A stretch of DNA of 64,000 nucleotides from Clostridioides sp. ES-S-0010-02 (GCA_020641055.1 CP067345.1:3341317-3405316); one strand, 5' to 3'; numbered from the stretch's first letter, positions 8,430 to 17,743 are shown. Numbers and translations are program-made. The notes: generated by a model from the sequence alone, not told the origin.

Positions 8430-9917
8430 TTATAACTTAAATACTATAGTAAACTTAGCTCCTTTTTTACCATTTTCCGCATATATACGTCCACCATGTT
8501 TATTTACAATAGATTTAACTATTGATAATCCAATTCCATGATTTCCCCCAACTCCCTTATAAAATCGTTCAAAAATATGAGGTAAATCGTCTTTATTAAT
8601 CCCAATCCCATCATCTTCAACTACAACAACTATATTTTTTTGATTATATTTACATACTATTTTAATTTCACTCTTAGCATACCTTAAAGCATTTTCTATA
8701 AGATTCATAAATGCTTTGGATACATTTTTTTCATCACATTCAAATAGAACCATTTCTTCATCAAACTCATAAATAAATTTTATACCTTTATTTGCCGCTC
8801 TTACATTTTGTCTAGAACCACAGTTTGAAAGTACTTCCCTTAAATCACATTCTACAAGGTCATAATCTTTAGTTATATTATCAATTTTAGAAATATATAA
8901 CAAATCTTCAACCATATCACTCAACCTATCACTTTCTTCAAGTATTATATCACTTGCATGTTTGCTATCTATTACATTATACTTTATGGCTTCTGCATAA
9001 CCTTTAATGGACATAAGTGGAGTCCTAAGTTCATGAGAAGCATTTTGAAAAAATATTTTTTGTTCATTATCATACTTATCAAGATATTCAGCACTCTTAT
9101 TCATAATATTTGAAAGTTCTACTAATTCCTTATCTGAAAAGTCAAAGTAAGTTCTTTTAAAATCTCCTTGACCCATTTTTTTTGCAAAACCACATAACTC
9201 TTTTATCGGCTTAGCAATTTTTTCAGATAAAACTACTGCTGTAAATATTGCTAATATCCCAGCAAAACACATTACAAATATCAATACAATATTTATCTTT
9301 TGAACTAGATTTAAAGTCTTTGATATATCTATAAAAAGAATCAAATATTTATCTTGTTCTCCATATATACTAGTAATTTTTACAGTCGAAATATAATAAT
9401 CTTTACTTCCAGTGGATATACGTGTGTTTTCATCTGAGTTTAAGTCGAGTTTTTCATTTTGGATACACTTTTTAATCGATTCCATCTCATCAATATTCTT
9501 TAAGAAATCATCCTCTCTTGTTGGAAATATCAAGTTATACTTTGAATCAACCACCATAGCATCAGCATCTGATTGTGTTTCTGCCATCCTAACTTTATCT
9601 TGTACATTTCTCATAAAATTAGATAATGCTTTTGGAGGAAGCTTTCCATCATCTTGAGGAGGCTTAATAGGTCTAAAATTGCTATCCATATGTTCTACTA
9701 TTTCTGTAGATTTTGTTAGTTCTTCATTTGCAGTCGTTTTTATGTACGTATCAAGCAATATATTAAAAGATACTAATATTATCATAAAGACTACAATTAT
9801 TAAACACAATATGCTCAATAAAATTCTAGTTTTTATGCTTATATTTTTCTTTGAAAATTTTAATTTAAATATGGATTTAATCTTATTTTCTCTCTTTTTA
9901 TCATTTTTATTTTCCAT
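8430..9917 (-). CDS. Sensor histidine kinase
   Basis: The 495-residue kinase has a basic cytoplasmic N-terminus, TM1 (about 30-52), an extracellular domain of about 150 residues with a proline-rich start (PIKPPQDDGKLPP), TM2 (about 205-228) and HAMP (230-282). HisKA has its phosphorylated His at about 294 in NASHELRTPLMS. The HATPase domain has its N box (NLIENALRYAK), G1 (VEDDGIGI) and G2 (GGNHGIGLSIVK). All catalytic motifs are present. Its ATG overlaps the response regulator gene by 11 bp, with AAGGAG inside the last regulator codons, so the two are translationally coupled. It resembles PhoR/VanS-like kinases; the signal is unknown. Confidence 0.92.
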   Translation of the reverse strand: MENKNDKKRENKIKSIFKLKFSKKNISIKTRILLSILCLIIVVFMIILVSFNILLDTYIKTTANEELTKSTEIVEHMDSNFRPIKPPQDDGKLPPKALSNFMRNVQDKVRMAETQSDADAMVVDSKYNLIFPTREDDFLKNIDEMESIKKCIQNEKLDLNSDENTRISTGSKDYYISTVKITSIYGEQDKYLILFIDISKTLNLVQKINIVLIFVMCFAGILAIFTAVVLSEKIAKPIKELCGFAKKMGQGDFKRTYFDFSDKELVELSNIMNKSAEYLDKYDNEQKIFFQNASHELRTPLMSIKGYAEAIKYNVIDSKHASDIILEESDRLSDMVEDLLYISKIDNITKDYDLVECDLREVLSNCGSRQNVRAANKGIKFIYEFDEEMVLFECDEKNVSKAFMNLIENALRYAKSEIKIVCKYNQKNIVVVVEDDGIGINKDDLPHIFERFYKGVGGNHGIGLSIVKSIVNKHGGRIYAENGKKGAKFTIVFKL

Positions 9918-10623
9918 CTGAATTTTTCTCCTTTAATCTAAACCCAAAACCCCAGACAGTTTCTATCAAAATATTTGTATCTAAAATTTTTTTACGTAGT
10001 CTCTTTACCGTATCGTCAGCAGCTCTTGTCTCAACTTCTATATCATATCCCCATATTTTATTTAATAATTCATCTCTAGAAACTGCTCTGTCTCTATTTT
10101 CAAACAAATAAGTTAATAAGTTGTATTCATTTGGTGTTAAGTCTATATTGTCACTTTTATTTGTAACGATTTTATTTTTTTTATTTATTGTTATATCACC
10201 AAATTTCAATTCCATATCTACAGAATCACCATACTTATCATAAATTTGTTTCTTTTCAAATTCTATCCTTCTAAATATCGACTTTACTCTCATAACTAAA
10301 GACATTGGGCTAAATGGCTTTGTAAAATAATCATCACTACCCAAAGTTATCCCTGTAATATAATCTATATCTGTATCTCTTGCAGTAAGCATTATTATTG
10401 GAACAGTACTCTTCTCACGAAGTTTCGTACATACATCAAAACCACTTAAACCAGGCATCATTATATCTAGGATTACTAAGTCACACTCTTTTTTATTAAA
10501 TTGCTCTAAAAGTTCGTCACCTGTTTTAAAATCCATAACATCATGGCCTTCATTTTTTAAGAATGTCTTTACCAAATTTCTTATATTATCTTCGTCATCT
10601 GCTATATAAATTAACTTATTCAT
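9907..10623 (-). CDS. OmpR-family response regulator
   Basis: The 238-residue protein has a receiver domain with acidic pocket D9/D10, phosphoacceptor D53 (VILDIMMPG), the conserved Thr of IMLTARD and Lys of FTKPF. An OmpR/PhoB winged-helix domain follows (about 135-232; ELKFGDITI...LTPNEYNLLTYL...DDTVKRLRKKI). It is the cognate partner of the overlapping kinase. Upstream lie a TATAAT box and a tandem 11-bp direct repeat at the distance expected for autoactivation by an OmpR-type protein. Confidence 0.93.
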   Translation of the reverse strand: MNKLIYIADDEDNIRNLVKTFLKNEGHDVMDFKTGDELLEQFNKKECDLVILDIMMPGLSGFDVCTKLREKSTVPIIMLTARDTDIDYITGITLGSDDYFTKPFSPMSLVMRVKSIFRRIEFEKKQIYDKYGDSVDMELKFGDITINKKNKIVTNKSDNIDLTPNEYNLLTYLFENRDRAVSRDELLNKIWGYDIEVETRAADDTVKRLRKKILDTNILIETVWGFGFRLKEKNSDGK

Positions 10624-10732
10624 ACACTCACTCCTTAATAAACTCTTAATTTAAATTAAATAGTATAAATACATTGATTAAACAATAAAACCCCAATCTA
10701 ATAAGATAAATAATATTTTTTACTATATTTAA

Positions 10733-10799
10733 ATTATATCAGCTTTTTATGGTACATTAGTTTTAAAATTGTTTAGATTTTAAGGCAATTTTAAGGCAA
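10733..10799 (-). promoter_or_regulatory. Two-component promoter with tandem 11-bp direct repeat
   Basis: TATAAT lies at 10733-10738 on the minus strand with a weak -35. Upstream, TTTTAAGGCAA is repeated exactly and without gap (10778-10788 and 10789-10799). Eleven-bp phasing puts both copies on one helix face, the classic layout of PhoB/PhoP/OmpR-type sites, and the repeat lies about 40 bp before the -10. Autoregulation by the response regulator encoded at 9907-10623 is inferred. Confidence 0.6.
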
Positions 10800-11104
10800 A
10801 AACAAATTATTATAGAATTTATCAGACTCAATACAAAATGTTATAAAATAATAATCCAACTTCTAACTATATTTATTCATTTTCTACCAAAACTGATATT
10901 TCTCAGACTTTTTATTGAATATTCAAACAATTAATATTATAGTTATATTAAGTAATACAGTTTACTTCAAGCATAAAAAACATTTATTCATATATCATAC
11001 TTATTCCATTCTCAATTAATTTTATGGATTTCTTAAACTCATTGACAAAATTATATTTCAACAAAATAAAACTAGGTAAAGTATCTCTGAAGGGAGAATT
11101 TAAA
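10800..11104. other. AT-rich intergenic stretch
   Basis: No convincing gene, riboswitch or terminator is seen here. The stretch separates the divergent response regulator and small membrane protein genes and presumably holds the promoter of the latter. A 27-codon upstream extension of the membrane protein frame (from 11024) lacks a ribosome binding site. Confidence 0.5.
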
Positions 11105-11524
11105 ATGAAAAAAACGCTTACATATCTTTTATTTTTAATTATTCTATTAAGTATGTATTTTTTAGCTGTTAAATTGAATTTTGACTTCTATCGTAAATTT
11201 GGCACTGGTTTTATGCAAGACTTTAAAAAATTTATTTTTATTAATTTAATCTCCTCTGGTGGCATTGGTTTATTGTTAGGAACTGAATTATTTATTAAGG
11301 AGTATAAAAAAACTGGCAATTGGTATATTGATATTCCAAGATTAATCCTTCTCTGTCTTCCATCTTTTTTACTAACATTAATGCCTGTATTAATATTTAT
11401 GTTTCCAGTTGGCAAAATTCCAATTATAGGTAGTTTTATTATGCTTGACCGAATACCACTTAATATAATAATTTTTAATATATTATTTGGATACTTCTTG
11501 ATAACGAGTTTTCGTAAAAAATAA
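11105..11524 (+). CDS. Small polytopic membrane protein
   Basis: The 139-residue protein starts at the ATG at 11105, with GAAGGGAGA before it; this is preferred over an ATG 81 bp upstream. There are four hydrophobic segments: residues about 4-22, 42-60, 78-98 and 112-132. The first could act as a signal anchor (MKKTLTYLLFLIILLSMYF). No family is recognised. It is divergent from the two-component system and could be one of its targets, but no direct-repeat site is visible immediately upstream. It ends at a shared bidirectional terminator. Confidence 0.7.
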   Translation: MKKTLTYLLFLIILLSMYFLAVKLNFDFYRKFGTGFMQDFKKFIFINLISSGGIGLLLGTELFIKEYKKTGNWYIDIPRLILLCLPSFLLTLMPVLIFMFPVGKIPIIGSFIMLDRIPLNIIIFNILFGYFLITSFRKK

Positions 11525-11542
11525 TAACTAAATAACTTAAAT

Positions 11543-11592
11543 AAAAATAGCTATCTTTAAATAAATTTTATTATTTAAAGATAGCTATTTTT
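11543..11592. terminator. Bidirectional intrinsic terminator
   Basis: Complementary 21-nt arms (11543-11563 and 11572-11592) with a short loop begin in A5 and end in T5. They sit between the convergent membrane-protein gene and nagB. Confidence 0.85.
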
Positions 11593-11613
11593 TACTTAAA
11601 CCCAATTATATTC

Positions 11614-12363
11614 TTATACTAATTTATAATCTTTTGGATTCAGTTTACTTGCTGCTGCTTCATCTACTATAACTATAGTATCTTTGTGAAGTTGAAGTAT
11701 AGAACCAGGAACTTTTGGAGTTATATCCCCATAAACAGTTTTATATACTGCATCAGCTTTTTCTTCTCCTGAAGCTAAAAGTAATATTTTTTTAGATTTT
11801 AAAATTGAACCAATTCCCATACTTACAGCTTTTTTAGGAACATCTTCTCTTGATTCAAAGAATCTTGCATTAGCTTCTATTGTAGATTCTGTTAATTCAA
11901 CTACATGAGTTCTTTTTGCAAATTTATTATCAGGTTCATTAAAACCTATATGAGCATTACGACCTATTCCAAGTACTTGTACATCTATACCACCTGCTCT
12001 ATCAATAGAAGCTTCGTAATTTATACATTCTTTTTCAATATCATCAGCCATTCCATTTGGTAAATGAGTATTTTCTGACTTAATGTTTACATGATTAAAC
12101 AGATTTTCTTTCATAAAATAATCATAACTTTGGTCATTAGATATTGGCAACTTATAGTATTCATCTAAATTAAAGCTTATTACATCTGAAAAATCTACTA
12201 TATTTTCATTATATTTCTTAACTAAATCTCTATACATACCTATTGGCGTACTTCCCGTAGCTAATCCTAATATTGAATTTGGCTTTAAAACTATTTGAGC
12301 TGCTATCATTTCAGCTGCTTTTTTACTCATTCCATCATAATCTTTACATACTAATACTCTCAT
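11614..12363 (-). CDS. nagB: Glucosamine-6-phosphate deaminase
   Basis: NagB converts glucosamine 6-phosphate to fructose 6-phosphate and ammonia. The 249-residue protein has the phosphate-binding GLATGSTP (33-40), catalytic acid NLDEYY (D67/E68), and the lid and active-site motif GIGRNAHIGFNEP (132-144, with the catalytic His). It lacks the longer C-terminal extension of the allosteric E. coli enzyme, as is usual in Firmicutes. It is the third gene of the nagR-nagA-nagB cluster, 102 bp after nagA, and so likely under the NagR operators at 14364-14391. It lets the cell use peptidoglycan- or mucin-derived amino sugars. Confidence 0.96.
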   Translation of the reverse strand: MRVLVCKDYDGMSKKAAEMIAAQIVLKPNSILGLATGSTPIGMYRDLVKKYNENIVDFSDVISFNLDEYYKLPISNDQSYDYFMKENLFNHVNIKSENTHLPNGMADDIEKECINYEASIDRAGGIDVQVLGIGRNAHIGFNEPDNKFAKRTHVVELTESTIEANARFFESREDVPKKAVSMGIGSILKSKKILLLASGEEKADAVYKTVYGDITPKVPGSILQLHKDTIVIVDEAAASKLNPKDYKLV

Positions 12364-12465
12364 TTTGTTCCTCCTAAATTTTAGCTAATACTTTAATTGA
12401 TATAAGTTTAATTTATTACTATTTTTATATAACTTTTATTTTATTTAAAGCTTATTTTTTACATT

Positions 12466-13608
12466 CTACATATTTTTGTATACTACTTCACCCAAGCATA
12501 GAGTCATCTTGCAGTCCAAGTTTTCATCAAACACAGCTATATCTGCATCTTTACCTATATCTAGACTTCCTTTTTTATCATTTATGCCTAAAGATGTTGC
12601 TGGGTTCAAGGATGCTAAATTAATTGCTTCATTTACTCTAAGGTTTGTATTATTTAAAAAGTTAAGTACCATTTTATTTAAAGATAATACACTACCAGCT
12701 AATGCACCATTTTCAAGTCTTGCTTCATTGCCTTTTACTATAACTTTTTGACCTCCAAGAGCATAATTTCCATCTTCAAGCCCACCCGCTTCAATAGAAT
12801 CCGTTATTAAAATCAATTTTTCTCTACCTTTGTTGTTCAATATAAATTGAAATAAATCTTTATTTATATGGATTGTATCTGCTATTAACTCACTATATAC
12901 ATCAGTTGTAAGTGCTGCACCAACAACACCAGGATCTCTATGGTTTAATCCAGTCATTGCATTAAACATATGAGTTATATTTGTTACACCTAAGTTTATA
13001 GCTTCTTTAGCTTGCTCATAACTTGCATTACTGTGACCTATAGATAAAACTATATTTGTACATCTTTTGATTTCTCTAGTAAAGTCAAAGTCTATATCCT
13101 TTTCTGGAGCATAAGTTATTACCTTTATAACATTCTTGTATTCTTTGATAAATTCATATTTTGAATTTATTATAAATTTTTCATTTTGTGCCCCCTTATA
13201 ATTTTCATTTATAAAAGGTCCTTCTAAATGTGCTCCTAATACTTGAGCTCCTCCAAGTTTTCTACTTTTAGCTTTTTTGATAACTTCAAGTGCATCATAA
13301 ACATGCTCTTTATCCATTGTCATTGTAGTTGGAAGAAAAGATGTTACGCCATGTCTCATTATTGATTTTGAAATTGTCTCTATAGATTCATCAGTTGAAT
13401 CCATTGTGTCTTTTCCCATGTTTCCATGTATATGAATATCAATAAGACCTGGAGAGATATATTTACCACCAACATCTATAACTTCACAATCATTTGGTAT
13501 CTCATCAGATATATCAATTATTTTTTCATCAAATACTAGTACTTTGTTTTCTAAAATTTGATTCTTTAATATTATTTTCCCATTAATTAAACATTTCACC
13601 TTATTCAC
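12466..13608 (-). CDS. nagA: N-acetylglucosamine-6-phosphate deacetylase
   Basis: NagA removes acetate from GlcNAc-6-phosphate to feed NagB. The 380-residue amidohydrolase has HIH at 59-61, metal ligand HLEGPF (about 128), GHSNA, THMFNAM and the catalytic Asp in ITDS. The frame opens with GTG directly abutting the nagR stop codon. A second GTG nine bases later (13599) is better spaced from AGGTGA and would give a start of MKCLING. Tight contact with nagR implies translational coupling in the nag operon. Confidence 0.95.
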   Translation of the reverse strand: MNKVKCLINGKIILKNQILENKVLVFDEKIIDISDEIPNDCEVIDVGGKYISPGLIDIHIHGNMGKDTMDSTDESIETISKSIMRHGVTSFLPTTMTMDKEHVYDALEVIKKAKSRKLGGAQVLGAHLEGPFINENYKGAQNEKFIINSKYEFIKEYKNVIKVITYAPEKDIDFDFTREIKRCTNIVLSIGHSNASYEQAKEAINLGVTNITHMFNAMTGLNHRDPGVVGAALTTDVYSELIADTIHINKDLFQFILNNKGREKLILITDSIEAGGLEDGNYALGGQKVIVKGNEARLENGALAGSVLSLNKMVLNFLNNTNLRVNEAINLASLNPATSLGINDKKGSLDIGKDADIAVFDENLDCKMTLCLGEVVYKNM

Positions 13609-14343
13609 CTACTCACTCAATACTATTTCATATTGATATTTATCTGTTCTAAATATCGATATGGTATACTCTATAGGATTACCTTCTTTATTATAAGAAT
13701 TCCTATGAAGTTTAAGGGCTAAAGAACCTTCTTCTGTTTCAAGTAGCTTACTTTCTTCATCTGAAAGTATAATTGGCTCCATTACTTGCTCAGCTTTTTG
13801 TATCTTATAGCCATATTTCTCATTCAAAACTCTATATAATGAAGAATTATCTAATATTCCTTTTGTAAGACCTTTACACATTTCTTCTGATAGATACACT
13901 ATTTCTAATCCAAATGGCTCTCCATCTGTATATCTAAGTCTAATAATTTTATATATATTTGTTGTATTATCACTTATTCCAAGCTTTCTTTTTACTAAAT
14001 CGTCTGGTAGTTCCATCTCAAAGGATAATATATCAGTTCTTATGTTTACTCCTTTTTCCTTCATTACATCAGTAAAACCTTTTACATTTGAAAACTGATA
14101 CTTCTTTTTTTGCTTTGCGACGAATGTACCCTTTCCTTGTACCCTATAAAGAAGACCTTCTGTAACTAAGCCAACAATAGTTTTATTCACTGTCATGCGA
14201 CTTACATTTTGTATATTACAAAGTTCTCTTTCTGGTATTATTGCATCACCTTCTTTAAGTTCACCAGTTTCTATCATCTCTCTTATTATGGCACTTAGTT
14301 GAGTATGCAATGGTATATTACTAGATTTATCCACTATTTTCAT
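13609..14343 (-). CDS. nagR: GntR/HutC-family repressor of amino-sugar use
   Basis: This regulator of 244 residues has an N-terminal GntR winged helix (PLHTQLSAIIREMI...IPERELCNIQNVSRMTVNK) and a C-terminal UTRA effector domain (about 85-240), like B. subtilis NagR/YvoA and DasR, which bind GlcNAc-6-P or GlcN-6-P. I take the ATG at 14343 (AGTGGTGA before it) rather than 14376, because the longer frame would begin inside the tandem operator. It is the first gene of nagR-nagA-nagB and represses the operon until amino-sugar phosphates accumulate, by family precedent. Confidence 0.93.
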   Translation of the reverse strand: MKIVDKSSNIPLHTQLSAIIREMIETGELKEGDAIIPERELCNIQNVSRMTVNKTIVGLVTEGLLYRVQGKGTFVAKQKKKYQFSNVKGFTDVMKEKGVNIRTDILSFEMELPDDLVKRKLGISDNTTNIYKIIRLRYTDGEPFGLEIVYLSEEMCKGLTKGILDNSSLYRVLNEKYGYKIQKAEQVMEPIILSDEESKLLETEEGSLALKLHRNSYNKEGNPIEYTISIFRTDKYQYEIVLSE

Positions 14344-14363
14344 AAAATCACCACTTTTCAATA

Positions 14364-14420
14364 TGGTATATACCAATTTTGGTATATACCAATTATACTT
14401 TAAAAGAAAATTTATTTCAA
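14364..14420 (-). promoter_or_regulatory. nag promoter with two tandem NagR operators
   Basis: On the minus strand TTGAAA (14415-14420), a 17-bp spacer and TATAAT (14392-14397) are followed at once by two identical perfect palindromes TGGTATATACCA (14380-14391 and 14364-14375), 16 bp centre to centre. The sequence matches the dre-type site of NagR/DasR. Both sites cover or follow +1, which fits simple repression. Confidence 0.88.
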
Positions 14421-14635
14421 TACTTTTAACTTATTTTGTAAAAATTTTAGGGAAATCTAAAGACAAAAAAGAAATTGGAGTTTATACTATATAAGAAGCT
14501 AAATAATTGAAAATGCATGAATAATTACATTATTTATTATAAATTTCACTAATACTAATATATATACTGTGAAACACTACTATATAAGAGTAGTATAACT
14601 AAATTGTAAATATAAAATGAGAGGATGATTTTAAT

Positions 14636-15478
14636 TTGATAAAAATAGGTGATTTTAATAAACTTATAGTAAAAAGAAAAACAGAATTTGGATATTTCCT
14701 AGATGGACAAACTAATAACACCAAGGATGATGTGCTTCTTCACAATAGATTAATAGGAAAAAATGAAATAAATATAGGCGATGAAGTAGATGCTTTCATA
14801 TTTAAAGATTCTGATGACAGAACTGCTGCAACTTTAATACCTCCTTTAGCTAAAGTTGGAGATGTTGCTTATCTAAAAGTGGTTGATAACACTGACATTG
14901 GTACTTTTATAGATATGGGGCTTACAAAAGACATACTAGTTCCTTTTAAATCTAAGACCTATCCATTGTTTAGAGATGAAAAATATTTATTTTATATATA
15001 TTTGGATAAAAGCGGAAGAATCGCTGCTACTACAGACATAGATTCATATTTAGAAACAGACCATACTTACAATGTAGGAGATATGGTAAATGGAGTTGTA
15101 TATGGGTTCCAAACCAATAACTCTGCTATGATATGTGTTGACAATAAATATGCTGGTGTAATCCTTCATAATGAATACTTTACAGAATTAAAAGCTGGAG
15201 ATGTTCTTGAAAATTTACATGTTATAAAAATATATGATGATGGTAAATTAGGGCTTTCTCCTAGAGGAAACAGAAAAGATGAACTTGATACCTTAGAAAA
15301 TAAAATTTTAAGCTATTTAGAAGGTTCAGATGGATATATGAGATTTAATGATAAATCTGACCCTAAAGATATTTCTATCTTATTTAATTCAAGTAAGAAA
15401 AATTTCAAACGTGCTCTTGGAGTACTTATGAAGAAAGATTTAATTTATCAAGATGAAGATGGAACTTATTTAAAATAA
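14636..15478 (+). CDS. cvfB: S1-type RNA-binding protein CvfB
   Basis: The 280-residue protein contains three S1-like OB domains and a C-terminal winged helix (ILFNSSKKNFKRALGVLMKKDLIYQ), the arrangement of CvfB/YitL (conserved virulence factor B). Its start is TTG (14636-14638), preceded by GAGAGGATG. Members bind RNA and affect expression of virulence and metabolism genes in staphylococci; the mechanism is not settled. It stands alone on the plus strand with its own terminator, divergent from nagR. Confidence 0.9.
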   Translation: MIKIGDFNKLIVKRKTEFGYFLDGQTNNTKDDVLLHNRLIGKNEINIGDEVDAFIFKDSDDRTAATLIPPLAKVGDVAYLKVVDNTDIGTFIDMGLTKDILVPFKSKTYPLFRDEKYLFYIYLDKSGRIAATTDIDSYLETDHTYNVGDMVNGVVYGFQTNNSAMICVDNKYAGVILHNEYFTELKAGDVLENLHVIKIYDDGKLGLSPRGNRKDELDTLENKILSYLEGSDGYMRFNDKSDPKDISILFNSSKKNFKRALGVLMKKDLIYQDEDGTYLK

Positions 15479-15490
15479 ATTATATAACAC

Positions 15491-15546
15491 AAAAATCGAA
15501 GTAAAAATGAAAGATATTTTCTATTTCATATTTACTTCGATTTTTT
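15491..15546 (+). terminator. Intrinsic terminator of cvfB
   Basis: The arms AAAATCGAAGTAAA and TTTACTTCGATTTT enclose an inner partial stem and end in T6. A-rich flanks also let it serve the convergent permease remnant. Confidence 0.85.
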
Positions 15547-15566
15547 ATTTAGGTTACTACCTATAT

Positions 15567-16381
15567 TTATTGTGCATTTACTACATCTATTATGTCTAGT
15601 TCACAAATCTTTTTAATTGGTTTTCTTACTGAAAGTAAAGTTATTATTATCATAGTTACCACAATGATAAACAGCAAATCAAAAGGTATTTGCCACTCTA
15701 TATGAAACTTTAATGTTACTAAAGATACAAATATATACCTATGTAATATTAATCCAAGTACACTCCCCAGTAAACAACCACTTAAAGCATATGTACTTGA
15801 CTCTACTATTACCATTTTTCTTAATTGCTTATTGGACATGCCTATTGCACGCATAATACCATAGTAATTTATTCTACTTGTAACACTTATATTCATACTG
15901 TTTATGATATTAAACATACTTATAATGGCAATTATAAATACAAACCCATATACAAAAATTGCCATAGTGTAAAATGAATTTCTAGCTTCTAAGTTACCTT
16001 GTCGCTTATCTCGAACCTCTAAATTATCATCTAGTACACTTCTTATATTTTGAATTAAATTTCCAGGAGCATCTTCATCAACTTGAGTATCAATTATTAC
16101 ATAGTCTTTCATACCTGTTACATTTGTAAAAGTATTTTCAGATGTTATAATATTTCCAATATATTTATCTTCATTAGTAGTGAATACTACTGGTATTTTT
16201 GATTTATCAACACCCATACTATGTAAGTATCCAGCTATATTATAATCATGTTCTACCAATGCTCTTTTATAATCATTGGTTATATTTACAACTACTATTT
16301 GACCTACTACTATAAACATCAATAAAACGGATATAATAACCAAAAAAATATTTTTATGTCTTTATTAGAAAATATCTTCAT
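15567..16381 (-). pseudogene. FtsX-like ABC permease remnant with frameshift
   Basis: A well-placed ATG at 16381 (GAGGGTG before it) encodes MKIFSNKDIK and then runs into a stop. A change of frame in an A5 run (T5 on the plus strand, 16351-16355) joins it to an open frame of 258 codons. One extra A would give MKIFSNKDIKNIFLVIISV..., continuous through to the stop. The product has one N-terminal TM helix, a short extracellular domain, and three C-terminal TM helices containing SRINYYGIMRAIGMSNKQL, the hallmark of FtsX/MacB-type permeases. It is far shorter than usual and no ATPase gene is adjacent. It begins 10 bp after an orphan response regulator, so it looks like the tail of a decayed two-component/ABC operon. 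Confidence 0.65.
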
Positions 16382-16391
16382 ATTAACACCC

Positions 16392-17078
16392 TCACTTTAT
16401 AACATTCCATTTGTAACCCATTCTTCTAACTGTTAATAGAAATTTTGGATTTTCAGGATTATCTTCAATCTTATTTCTAAGCCTTCTCACATATACTGAC
16501 AGAGTGTTATCATCTACAAAACTACCATTTCCATCCCATAACTTGTCCAATATATTTTTTCTTGTAAGTATGATATTTTTATTTTTCATAAATAGGCACA
16601 ATAATTTATATTCTGCTGTAGTAAGCTCCAGCTCAATTTCATTTTTAAAAACACGATTTTCAAGTAATTTAACAGTAATACTATTTGACTTTAGTTCAGT
16701 TACATTTTCATTTGTAAAATTATAACGCCTAAGTAAAGCTTTTATTCTTGAAATTAACTCATTTAATTTAAAAGGTTTTGTTATGTAATCATCTCCACCC
16801 ATATCAAGCCCCATCACTACATTTACTTCTTCATCAGAAGCAGTTAAAAATATAATTGGCACATTAGAAACTTCTCTTACCTTTTTACAAATATCAAAAC
16901 CATTACCATCAGGTAAGGATACATCCAAAATCAGTAAATCATAATTTTTTTCTTTGTACATTCGCAATGATTCTTTTACTGTTCTTGCTATATCAACACT
17001 AAAGCCACTCTTTTGTATAGAAAATTCTAATCCATATATCAATCTTAAATCATCTTCAACCAACAATATACTACTCAT
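16392..17078 (-). CDS. OmpR-family response regulator without adjacent kinase
   Basis: The 228-residue regulator starts at the ATG at 17078 (GGAAGTGAT before it; an ATG 15 nt upstream lacks a site). The receiver has D9/D10, phosphoacceptor D52 (LLILDVSLPDG), the Thr of IFLTASD and Lys of YITKPFKL. The C-terminal winged helix has LTTAEYKLLCLF and DDNTLSVYVRRLRNKI. It is similar to regulators of bacitracin/antimicrobial peptide ABC systems (BceR/VanR type). The usual kinase gene is missing; instead the frameshifted permease follows at once. It may be served by a kinase elsewhere or be a relic. Confidence 0.88.
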   Translation of the reverse strand: MSSILLVEDDLRLIYGLEFSIQKSGFSVDIARTVKESLRMYKEKNYDLLILDVSLPDGNGFDICKKVREVSNVPIIFLTASDEEVNVVMGLDMGGDDYITKPFKLNELISRIKALLRRYNFTNENVTELKSNSITVKLLENRVFKNEIELELTTAEYKLLCLFMKNKNIILTRKNILDKLWDGNGSFVDDNTLSVYVRRLRNKIEDNPENPKFLLTVRRMGYKWNVIK

Positions 17079-17249
17079 CTCAATCACTTCCATTTTATTT
17101 ATTTTTATTTTTCATTTATTATATACTTAACTTATTATATTTTTACTCTTTTAAAAATACAATGCCTTGAAATCAATGATTTAAATATTTTAAAATTATT
17201 TTTATATAATTTTATATCATTAATCTAATACTTTGAAATCCTAATAATT

Positions 17250-17288
17250 AAAAAAGCTTAAAATACACTAAGTATTCTAAGCTTTTTT
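17250..17288 (-). terminator. Intrinsic terminator
   Basis: The 11-bp arms AAAAAAGCTTA/TAAGCTTTTTT have an inner AATAC/GTATT pairing. On the minus strand they are followed by T-rich sequence. This ends the gene at 17312 before the response regulator. Confidence 0.75.
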
Positions 17289-17311
17289 TAATCACATTTT
17301 ATATATTTGTA

Positions 17312-17743
17312 TTATTTATTTTTTAAAATACTATTTTCAATACTGACTTTATCAAACATTTCACTATCTTTACTATTATCTATAAAAATATCACTTATAT
17401 TTCTAATATTTGTTGAATAGTTACCACTAAGTCCCATCTTATCGAAATCCATATTCCCTAGCTTTTGTATCACAAATCCCATTGATGCAAGTAAAATAGC
17501 AAATATTATATACTGACTAAAGTTACTCATATAATAATTTATAATAGTATATTCATTTCCTGTGAATACCAACTGTTTTGTAGATAGCATAGTATATATG
17601 TATTCAGTACAATTTATAAATACATATATACCATAAATAACCAACATGACAGATAAACAATACATTGTAATTGAAACCTTTGATATTTTTTTTAATTGTT
17701 TAACTCTAAAAGCTTTTTTCAACTTCTCAATAAAATCTTTCAT
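17312..17743 (-). CDS. Hypothetical two-helix membrane protein
   Basis: The 143-residue protein has a basic amphipathic N-terminus (MKDFIEKLKKAFRVKQLKK), TM helices at about 24-44 and 78-97, and a polar C-terminal tail of about 45 residues. A good TTGGAGGAG site precedes the ATG. No domain is recognised. It may belong to the decayed two-component/ABC neighbourhood but is separated from it by a terminator. Confidence 0.65.
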   Translation of the reverse strand: MKDFIEKLKKAFRVKQLKKISKVSITMYCLSVMLVIYGIYVFINCTEYIYTMLSTKQLVFTGNEYTIINYYMSNFSQYIIFAILLASMGFVIQKLGNMDFDKMGLSGNYSTNIRNISDIFIDNSKDSEMFDKVSIENSILKNK

